NCBI RefSeq assembly: GCF_029227915.1
Contig: NC_079881.1
Location: 29,551,501-29,615,500, forward strand
Length of the DNA: 64,000 nt
Origin: Hydractinia symbiolongicarpus
Lineage: Eukaryota > Cnidaria > Hydrozoa > Anthoathecata > Hydractiniidae
Reading direction: 5' to 3'
Shown here: positions 10,428 through 24,629 of the stretch, in pieces
Layout of the letters: each line of letters begins with the position of its first letter
Numbering within the stretch: position 1 is the first letter of the stretch
Notes under the pieces: generated by a model
Told to the model about the DNA's origin: nothing
The model's database searches: none
Seen by the model: the letters and a program-made list of their open reading frames with translations, nothing else
Translations under genes and position numbers: made by a program

Positions 10428-13400
10428 CCAAAACTACATTTCATTGAATTTCTAACGGTGTCAGTCCGTTTGAGTTACAACAGTTGCGTCACATATTTGT
10501 ACCAACATGTATTTAGTGATATTTTTTTGATATTACTAGGTTGCATCCCTTTTAACAATGAAACGAAGGACTGTGGGACTTAATTAAACTAACTTTTGGA
10601 CTGTGACCTGATAAATGTGATAAATGAGATAATTGGATTCCAAGAAATAACATTCTTCTTAATTTGACGGCATTGCCGGAACTCAGCAATTACACTGGGC
10701 GCTGTGGTAGAGCTTCATTTAAAAAATTAGATAAATAAGTCATTCTTTACTGTGGGACCAATCCTAGCCGTTATCGCACGCTGAAGAACTATCGAGAGCT
10801 TCATAAACTACATTTCATTGACTTTCTAACAGTGTCAGTCCGTTTGAGTTACAAAGGTTGGGTCACATATTCGTACCAACATGTATTTAGCGATATTTTT
10901 TTTGACATTACTAGGTTGCATCCCTTTTAACAATGAAACGAATGACTGTGGGACTTAATTGAACTGACTTTTGGACTGTGACCTGATAAATGTGATAAAT
11001 GAGACAATTGGATTCCAAGAAATAACATTCTTCTTAATTTGACGGCATTGCCGGAACTCAGCGATTACACTGGGCGCTGTGGTAGAGCTTCATTTGAAAA
11101 TTTCGATAAATAAGTCATTCTTTAGTGCGGGGCCAATCCTAGCCGTTATCGCGCGCTGAAGAACTATCGAGAGTTTCATAAACTACATTCCATTGACTTT
11201 CTAACGGTGTCAGTCCGTTTCAGTTACAAAGGTTGGGTCACATATTCGTACCAACAAGCATTTAGCGATATTTTTTTTGATATTACTAGGTTGCATCGCT
11301 TTTAACAATGAAACGAATGACTTTGGGACTTAATTGAACTAACTTTGGACTGTGACCTGATAAATGTGATAAATGAGACAATTTGACTCCAAGAAATAAC
11401 ATTCTTCTTAATTTGACGTGATTGCCGGAACTCAGCGATTACACTGGGCGGTGTGGTAGCGGTTCATTTAAAAGTTTAGGTAAATAAGTCATTCTTTACT
11501 GTGGGAGCAATCCTAGCCGTTATCGCGCCCTGAAGAAATAGCGACAGATTCAAAAACTACATTTCATTGACTTTCTAACAGTATCAATCCACTTCAGTTA
11601 AAACGGTTGCGTCACATATTCGTACCAACATGTATTTAGCGATATTTGTTTTGATATTACTAGGTTGCATCGCTTTTAACAATGAAACGAATGACTGTGG
11701 CACTTTATTGAACTAACTTTGGACTGTGACCTGATAAATGTGATAAATGAGAAAATTGGAATCCAAGAAATAACATTCTTCTTAATTTGACGTGATTGCT
11801 GGAACTCAGCGATTACACTGGGCGCTGTGGTAGCGCTTCATTTAAAAACTTAGATAAATAAGTCATTCTTTACTGTGGGACCAATCCTATCCGTTATCGC
11901 GCGCTGAAGAAGTAGTGACAGTTTCAAAAACTACATTTCATTGACTTTCTAACGGTGTCAGTGCGTTTGAGTTACAACGGTTGCGTCACATATTCGTACC
12001 ATATTTGTATTTAGCGATATTTTTTTGATATTACTAGGTTGCATCCCTTTTAACAATGAAACGAAGGACTGTGGGACTTAATTGAACTAAATTTTGGACT
12101 GTGACCTGATAAATGTGATAAATGAGACAATTGGATTCCAAGAAATAACTTTCTTCTTAATTTGACGGCATTGCCGGAACTCAGCAATTACACTGGGCGC
12201 TGTGGTAGAGCTTCATTTAAAAAATTAGATAAATAAGTCATTCTTTACTGTGGGACCAATCCTAGCCGGTATAGCGCGCTGAAGAACTATCGAGAGCTTC
12301 ATAAACTACATTTCATTGACTTTCTAACAGTGTCAGTCCGTTTGAGTTACAAAGGTTGGGTCACATATTCGTACCAACAAGCATTTAGCGATATTTTTTT
12401 TGATATTACTAGGTTGCATCGCTTTTAACAATGAAACGAATGACTGTGGGACTTAATTGAACTAACTTTGGACTATGACCTGATAAATGTGATAAATGAG
12501 ACAATTTGACTCCAAGAAATAACATTCTTCTTAATTTGACGTGATTGCCGGAACTCAGCGATTACACTGGGCGGTGTGGTAGCGCTTCATTTAAAAGTTT
12601 AGGTAAATAAGTCATTCTTTACTGTGGGACCAATCCTAGCCGTTATCGCGCGCTGGAGAAATAGCGACAGTTTCAAAAACTACATTTCATTGACCTTCTA
12701 ACGGTATCAATCCACTTCAGTTAAAACGGTTGCGTCACATATTCGTACCAACATGTATTTAGCGATATTTTTCTCATATTACTAGGTTGCAGCTTTTAAC
12801 AGTGAAACGATTGTCTGTGATACTAAATTGAACTGATTTTGGAATGTGACCTTATAAATGTTATAAGTGAGACATGTGGACTCCAAGAAATAGCATTCTT
12901 CTTAATTTGACGTGATTGCTGGAACTCAGCGATTACACTGGGCGCTGTGGTAGCGCTTCATTTAAAAATTTAGATAAATAAGTCATTCTTTACTGTGGGA
13001 CCAATCCTATCCGTTATCGCGCGCTGAAGAAGTAGCGACAGTTTCAAAAACTACATTTCATTGACTTTCTAACGGTGTCAGTCCGTTTGAGTTACAACGG
13101 TTGCGTCACATATTCGTACCAACATGTATTTAGTGATATTTTTTTGATATTACTAGGTTGCATCCCTTTTAACAATGAAACGAAGGACTGTGGGACTTAA
13201 TTGAACTAACTTTTGGACTGTGACCTGATAAATGTGATAAATGAGACAATTGGATTCCAAGAAATAACATTCTTCTTAATTTGACGGCATTGCCGGAACT
13301 CAGCAATTACACTGGGCGCTGTGGTAGAGCTTCATTTAAAAATTAGATAAATAAGTCATTCTTTACTGTGGGACCAATCCTAGCCGTTATCGCGCGCAGA

Positions 13401-13791
13401 AGAACTATCGAGAGTTTCATAAACTACATTTCATTGACTTTCTAACAGTGTCAGTCCGTTTGAGTTACAAAGGTTGGGTCACATATTCGTACCAACAAGC
13501 ATTTAGAGATATTTTTTTTGATATTACTAGGTTGCATCGCTTTTAACAATGAAACGAATGACTGCGGGACTTAATTGAACTAACTTTGGACTATGACCTG
13601 ATAAATGTGATAAATGAGACAATTTGACTCCAAGAAATAACATTCTTCTTAACTTGACGTGATTGCCGGAACTCAGCGATTACACTGGGCGGTGTGAGAG
13701 CGCTTCATTTAAAAGTTTAGGTAAATAAGTCATTCTTTACTGTGGGACTAATCGTAGCCGTTATCGCGCGCTGAAGAAATAACGACAGTTT
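10428..13791. repeat. Mosaic satellite segment (9 monomers)
   Basis: Monomers start at 10428, 10802, 11177, 11551, 11925, 12300, 12674, 13045 and 13418. No short-period higher-order unit is evident. Several copies are recombinant. The copy at 11925 begins as type B and continues as type C after the T tract, near 12,010. The copy at 12674 carries the CTCATATTAC / TTGCAGCTTTTAACAGTG / TTATAAATG variant followed by ordinary sequence. The 10428-10802 pair matches 22387-22761 at offset 11959, and 12,690-13,400 matches 26,138-26,850 at offset 13447-13448. Confidence 0.85.
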
Positions 13792-16780
13792 CAAAAACTA
13801 CATTTCATTGACTTTCTAACGGTATCAATCCACTTCAGTTAAAACGGTTGCGTCACATATTCGTACCAACATGTATTTAGCGATATTTTTCTCATATTAC
13901 TAGGTTGCAGCTTTTAACAGTGAAACGATTGTCTGTGATACTAAATTGAACTGACTTTTGGACTGTGACCTGATAAATGTGATAAATGAGACAATTGGAT
14001 TCCAAGAAATAACATTCTTCTTAATTTGACGGCATTGCCGGAACTCAGCGATTACACTGGGCGGTGTGGTAGCGGTTCATTTAAAAGTTTAGGTAAATAA
14101 GTCATTCTTTACTGTGGGAGCAATCCTAGCCGTTATCGCGCCCTGAAGAAATAGCGACAGTTTCAAAAACTACATTTCATTGACTTTCTAACGGTATCAA
14201 TCCACTTCAGTTAAAACCGTTGCGTCACATATTCGTGTCAACATGTATTTAGCGATATTTGTTTTGATATTACTAGGTTGCATCGCTTTTAACAATGAAA
14301 CGAATGACTGTGGGACTTAATTGAACTAACTTTGGACTGTGACCTGATAAATGTGATAAATGAGAAAATTGGAATCCAAGAAATAACATTCTTCTTAATT
14401 TGAAGTGATTGCTGGAACTCAGCGATTACACTGGGCGCTGTGGTAGCGCTTCATTTAAAAATTTAGATAAATAAGTCATTCTTTACTGTGGGACCAATCC
14501 TTTCCGTTAACGCGCGCTGAAGAAGTAGCGACAGTTTCAAAAACTACATTTCATTGACTTTCTAACGGTGTCAGTCCGTTGGAGTTACAACGGTTGCGTC
14601 ACAAATTCGTACCAACATGTATTTAGTGATATTTTTTTGATATTACTAGGTTGTATCCCTTTTAACAATGAAACGAAGGACTGTGGGACTTAATTGAACT
14701 AACTTTTGGACTGTGACCTGATAAATGTGATAAATGAGACAATTGGATTCCAAGAGATAACATTCTTCTTAATTTGACGGCATTGCCGGAACTCAGCAAT
14801 TACACTGGGCGCTGTGGTAGAGCTTCATTTAAAAAATTAGATAAATAAGTCATTCTTTACTGTGGGACCAATCCTAGCCGTTATCGCGCGCTGAAGAAAT
14901 ATCGACAGTTTCATAAACTACATTTCATTGACTTTCTAACGGTGCCAGTCCGTTTGAGTTACAAAGGTTGGGTCACATATTCGTACCAACAAGCATTTAG
15001 AGATATTTTTTTTGATATTACTAGGTTGCATCGCTTTTAACAATGAAACGAATGACTGCGGGACTTAATTGAACTAACTTTGGACTATGACCTGATAAAT
15101 GTGATAAATGAGACAATTTGACTCCAAGAAATAACATTCTTCTTAACTTGACGTGATTGCCGGAACTCAGCGATTACACTGGGCGGTGTGAGAGCGCTTC
15201 ATTTAAAAGTTTAGGTAAATAAGTCATTCTTTACTGTGGGACCAATCCTAGCCGTTATCGCGCGCTGAAGAAATAGCGACAGTTTCAAAAACTACATTTC
15301 ATTGACTTTCTAACGGTATCAATCCACTTCAGTTAAAACGGTTGCGTCACATATTCGTACCAACATGTATTTAGCGATATTTTTCTCATATTACTAGGTT
15401 GCAGCTTTTAACAGTGAAACGATTGTCTGTGATACTAAATTGAACTGACTTTTGGACTGTGACCTGATAAATGTGATAAATGAGACAATTGGATTCCAAG
15501 AAATAACATTCTTCTTAATTTGACGGCATTGCCGGAACTCAGCGATTACACTGGGCGGTGTGGTAGCGGTTCATTTAAAAGTTTAGGTAAATAAGTCATT
15601 CTTTACTGTGGGAGCAATCCTAGCCGTTATCGCGCCCTGAAGAAATAGCGACAGTTTCAAAAACTACATTTCATTGACTTTCTAACGGTATCAATCCACT
15701 TCAGTTAAAACCGTTGCGTCACATATTCGTGTCAACATGTATTTAGCGATATTTGTTTTGATATTACTAGGTTGCATCGCTTTTAACAATGAAACGAATG
15801 ACTGTGGGACTTAATTGAACTAACTTTGGACTGTGACCTGATAAATGTGATAAATGAGAAAATTGGAATCCAAGAAATAACATTCTTCTTAATTTGAAGT
15901 GATTGCTGGAACTCAGCGATTACACTGGGCGCTGTGGTAGCGCTTCATTTAAAAATTTAGATAAATAAGTCATTCTTTACTGTGGGACCAATCCTTTCCG
16001 TTAACGCGCGCTGAAGAAGTAGCGACAGTTTCAAAAACTACATTTCATTGACTTTCTAACGGTGTCAGTCCGTTGGAGTTACAACGGTTGCGTCACAAAT
16101 TCGTACCAACATGTATTTAGTGATATTTTTTTGATATTACTAGGTTGTATCCCTTTTAACAATGAAACGAAGGACTGTGGGACTTAATTGAACTAACTTT
16201 TGGACTGTGACCTGATAAATGTGATAAATGAGACAATTGGATTCCAAGAAATAACATTCTTCTTAATTTGACGGCATTGCCGGAACTCAGCAATTACACT
16301 GGGCGCTGTGGTAGAGCTTCATTTAAAAAATTAGATAAATAAGTCATTCTTTACTGTGGGACCAATCCTAGCCGTTATCGCGCGCTGTAGAAATAGCGAC
16401 AGTTTCATAAACTACATTTCATTGACTTTCTAACGGTGCCAGTCCGTTTGAGTTACAACAGTTGCGTCACATATTCGTACCAACATGTATTTAGCGATAT
16501 TTTTTTTGATATTACTAGGTTGCATCCCTTTTAACAATGAAACGAATGACTGTGGGACTTAATTGAACTGACTTTTGGACTGTGACCTGATAAATGTGAT
16601 AAATGAGACAATTGGATTCCAAGAAATAACATTCTTCTTAATTTGACGGCATTGCCGGAACTCAGCGATTACACTGGGCGGTGTGGTAGCGGTTCATTTA
16701 AAAGTTTAGGTAAATAAGTCATTCTTTACTGTGGGAGCAATCCTAGCCGTTATCGCGCCCTGAAGAAATAGCGACAGTTT
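13792..16780. repeat. 1494-bp tetramer, two tandem copies
   Basis: Monomers at 13792, 14164, 14538 and 14912 are repeated at 15286, 15658, 16032 and 16406. All are offset by 1494 bp. Shared private variants include CAGTGAAACGATTGTCTGTG, TTAAAACCGTTGCG, CCGTTGGAGTT and TTGTATCCC. The homology extends leftward into the monomers at 13418 and 14912, which share GCATTTAGAGAT, ACTGCGGG and GTGTGAGAGCGC. It decays in the last monomer of the second copy, which has CGCGCTGTAG instead of CGCGCTGAAG. Confidence 0.9.
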
Positions 16781-17650
16781 CAAAAACTACATCTCATTGA
16801 CTTTCTAACGGTATCAATTCACTTCAGTTAAAACGGTTGCGTCACATATTCGTGTCAACATGTATTTAGCGATATTTGTTTTGATATTACTAGGTTGCAT
16901 CGCTTTTAACAATGAAACGAATGACTGTGGGACTTAATTGAACTAACTTTGGACTGTGACCTGATAAATGTGATAAATGAGAAAATTGGAATCCAAGAAA
17001 TAACATTCTTCTTAATTTGACGTGATTGCTGGAACTCAGCGATTACACTGGGCGCTGTGGTAGCGCTTCATTTAAAAATTTAGATAAATAAGTCATTCTT
17101 TACTGTGGGACCAATCCTATCCGTTATCGCGCGCTGAAGAGGTAGTGACAGTTTCAAAAACTACATTTCATTGACTTTCTAACGGTGTCAGTCCGTTTGA
17201 GTTAGAACGGTTGCGTCACATATTCGTACCATAATGTATTTAGCGATATTTTTTTGATATTACTAGGTTGCATCGATTTAACAATGAAACGAATGACTGT
17301 GGGACTTTATTGAACTAACTTTGGACTGTGACCTGATAAATGTGATAAATGAGAAAATTGGAATCCAAGAAATAACATTCTTCTTAATTTGACGTGATTG
17401 CTGGAACTCAGCGATTACACTGGGCGCTGTGGTAGCGCTTCATTTAAAAATTTAGATAAATAAGTCATTCTTTACTGTGGGACCAATCCTATCCGTTAAC
17501 GCGCGCTGAAGAAGTAGCGACAGTTTCGAAAACTACATTTCATTGACTTTCTAACGGTGTCAGTCCGTTTGAGTTACAACGGTTGCGTCACATATTCGTA
17601 CCAACATGTATTTAGTGATATTTTTTTGATATTACTAGGTTGCATCCCTT
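15411..17650. repeat. 2990-bp-offset duplication, left copy
   Basis: This segment matches 18401-20640 at a fixed offset of 2990 bp, or eight monomers. Landmarks are CGCGCTGTAG at 16381/19371, ATCTCATTGA at 16791/19781 and CAATTCACTTCAG just after each. Monomers start at 15658, 16032, 16406, 16781, 17155 and 17527. After about 17,660 this copy continues with GAATGACTG while the right copy continues with GAAGGACTG, so the match ends there. Confidence 0.88.
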
Positions 17651-18400
17651 TTAACAATGAAACGAATGACTGTGGGACTTAATTGAACTAACTTTGGACT
17701 GTGACCTGATAAATGTGATAAATGAGACAATTTGACTCCAAGAAATAACATTCTTCTTAATTTGACGTGATTGCCGGAACTCAGCGATTACACTGGGCGG
17801 TGTGGTAGCGGTTCATTTAAAAGTTTAGGTAAATAAGTCATTCTTTACTGTGGGAGCAATCCTAGCCGTTATCGCGCCCTGAAGAAATAGCGACAGATTC
17901 AAAAACTACATTTCATTGACTTTCTAACGGTATCAATCCACTTCAGTTAAAACGGTTGCGTCACATATTCGTACCAACATGTATTTAGCGATATTTGTTT
18001 TGATATTACTAGGTTGCATCGCTTTTAACAATGAAACGAATGACTGTGGCACTTAATTGAACTAACTTTGGACTGTGACCTGATAAATGTGATAAATGAG
18101 AAAATTGGAATCCAAGAAATAACATTCTTCTTAATTTGACGTGATTGCTGGAACTCAGCGATTACACTGGACGCTGTGGTAGCGCTTCATTTAAAAACTT
18201 AGATAAATAAGTCATTTTTTACTGTGGGACCAATCCTATCCGTTATCGCGCGCTGAAGAAGTAGTGACAGTTTCAAAAACTACATTTCATTGACTTTCTA
18301 ACGGTGTCAGTCCGTTTGAGTTACAACGGTTGCGTCACATATTCGTACCATAATGTATTTAGCGATATTTTTTTGATATTACTAGGTTGCATCGCTTTTA
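17651..18400. repeat. Spacer monomers between the 2990-bp copies, with junction at ~18,360-18,400
   Basis: Two monomers (17900 and 18274) carry the A' and B' types, with GACAGATTC before the box in the first. They match 21,640-22,140 at about 3740 bp. In the second, sequence switches within the block from GATATTACTAGGTTGCATCG to CTTTTAACAGTGAAACGATTG, which belongs to the tetramer family. This is the visible crossover point that starts the right-hand 2990-bp copy. Confidence 0.8.
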
Positions 18401-20650
18401 ACAGTGAAACGATTGTCTGTGATACTAAATTGAACTGACTTTTGGACTGTGACCTGATAAATGTGATAAATGAGACAATTGGATTCCAAGAAATAACATT
18501 CTTCTTAATTTGACGGCATTGCCGGAACTCAGCGATTACACTGGGCGGTGTGGTAGCGGTTCATTTAAAAGTTTAGGTAAATAAGTCATTCTTTACTGTG
18601 GGAGCAATCCTAGCCGTTATCGCGCCCTGAAGAAATAGCGACAGTTTCAAAAACTACATTTCATTGACTTTCTAACGGTATCAATCCACTTCAGTTAAAA
18701 CCGTTGCGTCACATATTCGTGTCAACATGTATTTAGCGATATTTGTGTTGATATTACTAGGTTGCATCGCTTTTAACAATGAAACGAATGACTGTGGGAC
18801 TTAATTGAACTAACTTTGGACTGTGACCTGATAAATGTGATAAATGAGAAAATTGGAATCCAAGAAATAACATTCTTCTTAATTTGAAGTGATTGCTGGA
18901 ACTCAGCGATTACACTGGGCGCTGTGGTAGCGCTTCATTTAAAAATTTAGATAAATAAGTCATTCTTTACTGTGGGACCAATCCTATCCGTTAACGCGCG
19001 CTGAAGAAGTAGCGACAGTTTCAAAAACTACATTTCATTGACTTTCTAACGGTGTCAGTCCGTTGGAGTTACAACGGTTGCGTCACAAATTCGTACCAAC
19101 ATGTATTTAGTGATATTTTTTTGATATTACTAGGTTGTATCCCTTTTAACAATGAAACGAAGGACTGTGGGACTTAATTGAACTAACTTTTGGACTGTGA
19201 CCTGATAAATGTGATAAATGAGACAATTGGATTCCAAGAAATAACATTCTTCTTAATTTGACGGCATTGCCGGAACTCAGCAATTACACTGGGCGCTGTG
19301 GTAGAGCTTCATTTAAAAAATTAGATAAATAAGTCATTCTTTACTGTGGGACCAATCCTAGCCGTTATCGCGCGCTGTAGAAATAGCGACAGTTTCATAA
19401 ACTACATTTCATTGACTTTCTAACGGTGCCAGTCCGTTTGAGTTACAACAGTTGCGTCACATATTCGTACCAACATGTATTTAGCGATATTTTTTTTGAT
19501 ATTACTAGGTTGCATCCCTTTTAACAATGAAACGAATGACTGTGGGACTTAATTGAACTGACTTTTGGACTGTGACCTGATAAATGTGATAAATGAGACA
19601 ATTGGATTCCAAGAAATAACATTCTTCTTAATTTGACGGCATTGCCGGAACTCAGCGATTACACTGGGCGGTGTGGTAGCGGTTCATTTAAAAGTTTAGG
19701 TAAATAAGTCATTCTTTACTGTGGGAGCAATCCTAGCCGTTATCGCGCCCTGAAGAAATAGCGACAGTTTCAAAAACTACATCTCATTGACTTTCTAACG
19801 GTATCAATTCACTTCAGTTAAAACGGTTGCGTCACATATTCGTGTCAACATGTATTTAGCGATATTTGTTTTGATATTACTAGGTTGCATCGCTTTTAAC
19901 AATGAAACGAATGACTGTGGGACTTAATTGAACTAACTTTGGACTGTGACCTGATAAATGTGATAAATGAGAAAATTGGAATCCAAGAAATAACATTCTT
20001 CTTAATTTGACGTGATTGCTGGAACTCAGCGATTACACTGGGCGCTGTGGTAGCGCTTCATTTAAAAATTTAGATAAATAAGTCATTCTTTACTGTGGGA
20101 CCAATCCTATCCGTTATCGCGCGCTGAAGAGGTAGTGACAGTTTCAAAAACTACATTTCATTGACTTTCTAACGGTGTCAGTCCGTTTGAGTTACAACGG
20201 TTGCGTCACATATTCGTACCATAATGTATTTAGCGATATTTTTTTGATATTACTAGGTTGCATCGATTTAACAAGGAAACGAATGACTGTGGGACTTTAT
20301 TGAACTAACTTTGGACTGTGACCTGATAAATGTGATAAATGAGAAAATTGGAATCCAAGAAATAACATTCTTCTTAATTTGACGTGATTGCTGGAACTCA
20401 GCGATTACACTGGGCGCTGTGGTAGCGCTTCATTTAAAAATTTAGATAAATAAGTCATTCTTTACTGTGGGACCAATCCTATCCGTTAACGCGCGCTGAA
20501 GAAGTAGCGACAGTTTCAAAAACTACATTTCATTGACTTTCTAACGGTGTCAGTCCGTTTGAGTTACAACGGTTGCGTCACATATTCGTACCAACATGTA
20601 TTTAGTGATATTTTTTTGATATTACTAGGTTGCATCCCTTTTAACAATGA
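18401..20650. repeat. 2990-bp-offset duplication, right copy
   Basis: This is the right partner of 15411-17650. Monomers start at 18648, 19022, 19396, 19771, 20145 and 20517. Differences from the left copy are scattered single bases, such as GTGTTGATATT versus GTTTTGATATT near 18,745, and AAGGAAACG versus AATGAAACG near 20,273. Confidence 0.88.
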
Positions 20651-23600
20651 AACGAAGGACTGTGGGACTTAATTGAACTAACTTTTGCACTGTGTCCTGA
20701 TAAATGTGATAAATGAGACAATTGGACTCCAAGAAAAAACATTTTTCTTAATTTGGCGTGATTGCCGGAACACAGCGATTACACTGGGCGCTGTGGTAGC
20801 GCTTTATTTAAAAATTTAGATGAATAAGTCATTTGTTACTGTGTGACCAATCCTAGCCGTTATCGCGCGCTGAAGAAATAGCAACAGTTTCAAAAACTAC
20901 ATTTTATTGACTTTCTAATGGTGTCAGTCCGTTTGAGTTACAACGGTTGTGTCACACATTCGTACCAACATGTATTTAGCGATATTTTTTTTGACATTAC
21001 TAGGTTGGATCCCTTTTAACAATGAATCGAATGACTGTGGGACTTAATTGAACTGACTTTTGGACTGTGACCTGATAAATGTGATAAATGAGACAATTGG
21101 ATTCCAAGAAATAACATTCTTCTTAATTTGACGGCATTGCCAGAACTCAGCGATTACACTGGGCGCTGTGGTAGAGCTTCATTTAAAAATTTCGATAAAT
21201 AAGTCATTCTTTAGTGCGGGGCCAATCCTAGCCGTTATCGCGCGCTGAAGAACTATCGAGAGTTTCATAAACTACATTTCATTGACTTTCTAACGGTGTC
21301 AGTCCGTTTCAGTTACAAAGGTTGGGTCACATATTCGTACCAACAAGCATTTAGCGATATTTTTTTTGATATTACTAGGTTGCATCGCTTTTAACAATGA
21401 AACGAATGACTGTGGGACTTAATTGAACTAACTTTGGACTGTGACCTGATAAATGTGATAAATGAGACAATTTGACTCCAAGAAATAACATTCTTCTTAA
21501 TTTGACGTGATTGCCGGAACTCAGCGATTACACTGGGCGGTGTGGTAGCGGTTCATTTAAAAGTTTAGGTAAATAAGTCATTCTTTACTGTGGGAGCAAT
21601 CCTAGCCGTTATCGCGCCCTGAAGAAATAGCGACAGATTCAAAAACTACATTTCATTGACTTTCTAACGGTATCAATCCACTTCAGTTAAAACGGTTGCG
21701 TCACATATTCGTACCAACATGTATTTAGCGATATTTGTTTTGATATTACTAGGTTGCATCGCTTTTAACAATGAAACGAATGACTGTGGCACTTAATTGA
21801 ACTAACTTTGGACTGTGACCTGATAAATGTGATAAATGAGAAAATTGGAATCCAAGAAATAACATTCTTCTTAATTTGACGTGATTGCTGGAACTCAGCG
21901 ATTACACTGGACGCTGAGGTAGCGCTTCATTTAAAAACTTAGATAAATAAGTCATTCTTTACTGTGGGACCAATCCTATCCGTTATCGCGCGCTGAAGAA
22001 GTAGTGACAGTTTCAAAAACTACATTTCATTGACTTTCTAACGGTGTCAGTCCGTTTGAGTTACAACGGTTGCGTCACATATTCGTACCATAATGTATTT
22101 AGCGATATTTTTTTGATATTACTAGGTTGCATCGCTTTTAACAATGAAACGAATGACTGTGGGACTTTATTGAACTAACTTTGGACTGTGACCTGATAAA
22201 TGTGATAAATGAGAAAATTGGAATCCAAGAAATAACATTCTTCTTAATTTGACGTGATTGCTGGAACTCAGCGATTACACTGGTCGCTGTGGTAGCGCTT
22301 CATTTAAAAATTTAGATAAATAAGTCATTCTTTACTGTGGGACCAATCCTATCCGTTATCGCGCGCTGAAGAAGTAGCGACAGTTTCAAAAACTACATTT
22401 CATTGAATTTCTAACGGTGTCAGTCCGTTTGAGTTACAACAGTTGCGTCACATAATCGTACCAACATGTATTTAGTGATATTTTTTTGATATTACTAGGT
22501 TGCATCCCTTTTAACAATGAAACGAAGGACTGTGGGACTTAATTGAACTAACTTTTGGACTGTGGCCTGATAAATGTGATAAATGAGACAATTGGATTCC
22601 AAGAAATAACATTCTTCTTAATTTGACGGCATTGCCGGAACTCAGCAATTACACTGGGCGCTGTGGTAGAGCTTCATTTAAAAAATTAGAAAAATAAGTC
22701 ATTCTTTACTGTGGGACCAATCCTAGCCGTTATCGCACGCTGAAGAACTATCGAGAGCTTCATAAACTACATTTCATTGACTTTCTAACAGTGTCAGTCC
22801 GTTTGAGTTACAAAGGTTGGGTCACATATTCGTACCAACATGTATTTAGCGATATTTTTTTTGACATTACTAGGTTGCATCCCTTTTAACAATGAAACGA
22901 ATGACTGTGGGACTTAATTGAACTGACTTTTGGACTGTGACCTGATAAATTTGATAAATGAGACAATTGGATTCCAAGAAATAACATTCTTCTTAATTTG
23001 ACGGCATTGCCGGAACTCAGCGATTACACTGGGCGGTGTGGTAGCGGTTCATTTAAAAGTTTAGGTAAATAAGTCATTCTTTACTGTGGGAGCAATCCTA
23101 GCCGTTATTGCGCCCTGAAGAAATAGCGACAGATTCAAAAACTACATTTCATTGACTTTCTAACGGTATCAATCCACTTCAGTTAAAACGGTTGCGTCAC
23201 ATATTCGTACCAACATGTATTTAGCGATATTTGTTTTGATATTACTAGGTTGCATCGCTTTTAACAATGAAACGAATGACTGTGGAACTTTATTGAACTA
23301 ACTTTGGACTGTGACCTGATAAATGTGATAAATGAGAAAATTGGAATCCAAGAAATAACATTCTTCTTAATTTGACGTGATTGCTGGAACTCAGCGATTA
23401 CACTGGGCGCTGTGGTAGCGCTTCATTTAAAAACTTAGATAAATAAGTCATTCTTTACTGTGGGACCAATCCTATCCGTTATCGCGCGCTGAAGAAGTAG
23501 TGACAGTTTCAAAAACTACATTTCATTGACTTTCTAACGGTGTCAGTCCGTTTGAGTTACAACGGTTGCGTCACATATTCGTACCATAATGTATTTAGCG

Positions 23601-24629
23601 ATATTTTTTTGATATTACTAGGTGGCATCGCTTTTAACAATGAAACGAATGACTGTGGGACTTCATTGAACTAACTTTGGACTGTGACCTGATAAATGTG
23701 ATAAATGAGAAAATTGGAATCCAAGAAATAACATTCTTCTTAATTTGACGTGATTGCTGGAACTCAGCGATTACACTGGGCGCTGTGGTAGCGCTTCATT
23801 TAAAAGTTTAGGTAAATAAGTCATTCTTTACTGTGGGACCAATCCTAGCCGTTATCGCGCGCTGAAGAAGTAGCGACAGTTTCAAAAACTACATTTCATT
23901 GACTTTCTAACGGTGTCAGTCCGTTTGAGTTACAACGGTTGCGTCACATATTCGTACCAACATGTATTTAGTGATATTTTTTTGATATTACTAGGTTGCA
24001 TCCCTTTTAACAATGAAACGAAGGACTGTGGGACTTAATTGAACTAACTTTTGGACTGTGACCTGATAAATGTGATAAATGAGACAATTGGATTCCAAGA
24101 AATAACATTCTTCTTAATTTGACGGCATTGCCGGAACTCAGCAATTACACTGGGCGCTGTGGTAGAGCTTCATTTAAAAATTAGATAAATAAGTCATTCT
24201 TTACTGTGGGACCAATCCTAGCCGTTATCGCGCGCTGAAGAACTATCGAGAGTTTCATAAACTACATTTCATTGACTTTCTAACAGTGTCAGTCCGTTTG
24301 AGTTACAAAGGTTGGGTCACATATTCGTACCAACAAGCATTTAGAGATATTTTTTTTGATATTACTAGGTTGCATCGCTTTTAACAATGAAACGAATGAC
24401 TGCGGGACTTAATTGAACTAACTTTGGACTATGACCTGATAAATGTGATAAATGAGACAATTTGACTCCAAGAAATAACATTCTTCTTAACTTGACGTGA
24501 TTGCCGGAACTCAGCGATTACACTGGGCGCTGTGGTAGCGCTTCATTTAAAAGTTTAGGTAAATAAGTCATTCTTTACTGTGGGACCAATCCTAGCCGTT
24601 ATCGCGCGCTGAAGAAATAGCGACAGTTT
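20651..24629. repeat. Segment sharing subfamily order with 9.7-13.7 kb
   Basis: It opens with a divergent stretch (20,685-20,960) carrying GCACTGTGTCC, AAAAAACATTTTTC, GTGTGACC and CATTTTATTGAC; these variants return at 35-38 kb. From 21,265 the order E', A', B', C', E repeats that of 9308-10802. Pairs are 9682/21640, 10428/22387 and 10802/22761. The copy here lacks one monomer relative to 11177, so later landmarks pair at about 11,585 (11551/23135, 11925/23510). Monomers continue at 23883 and 24256. Confidence 0.82.
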
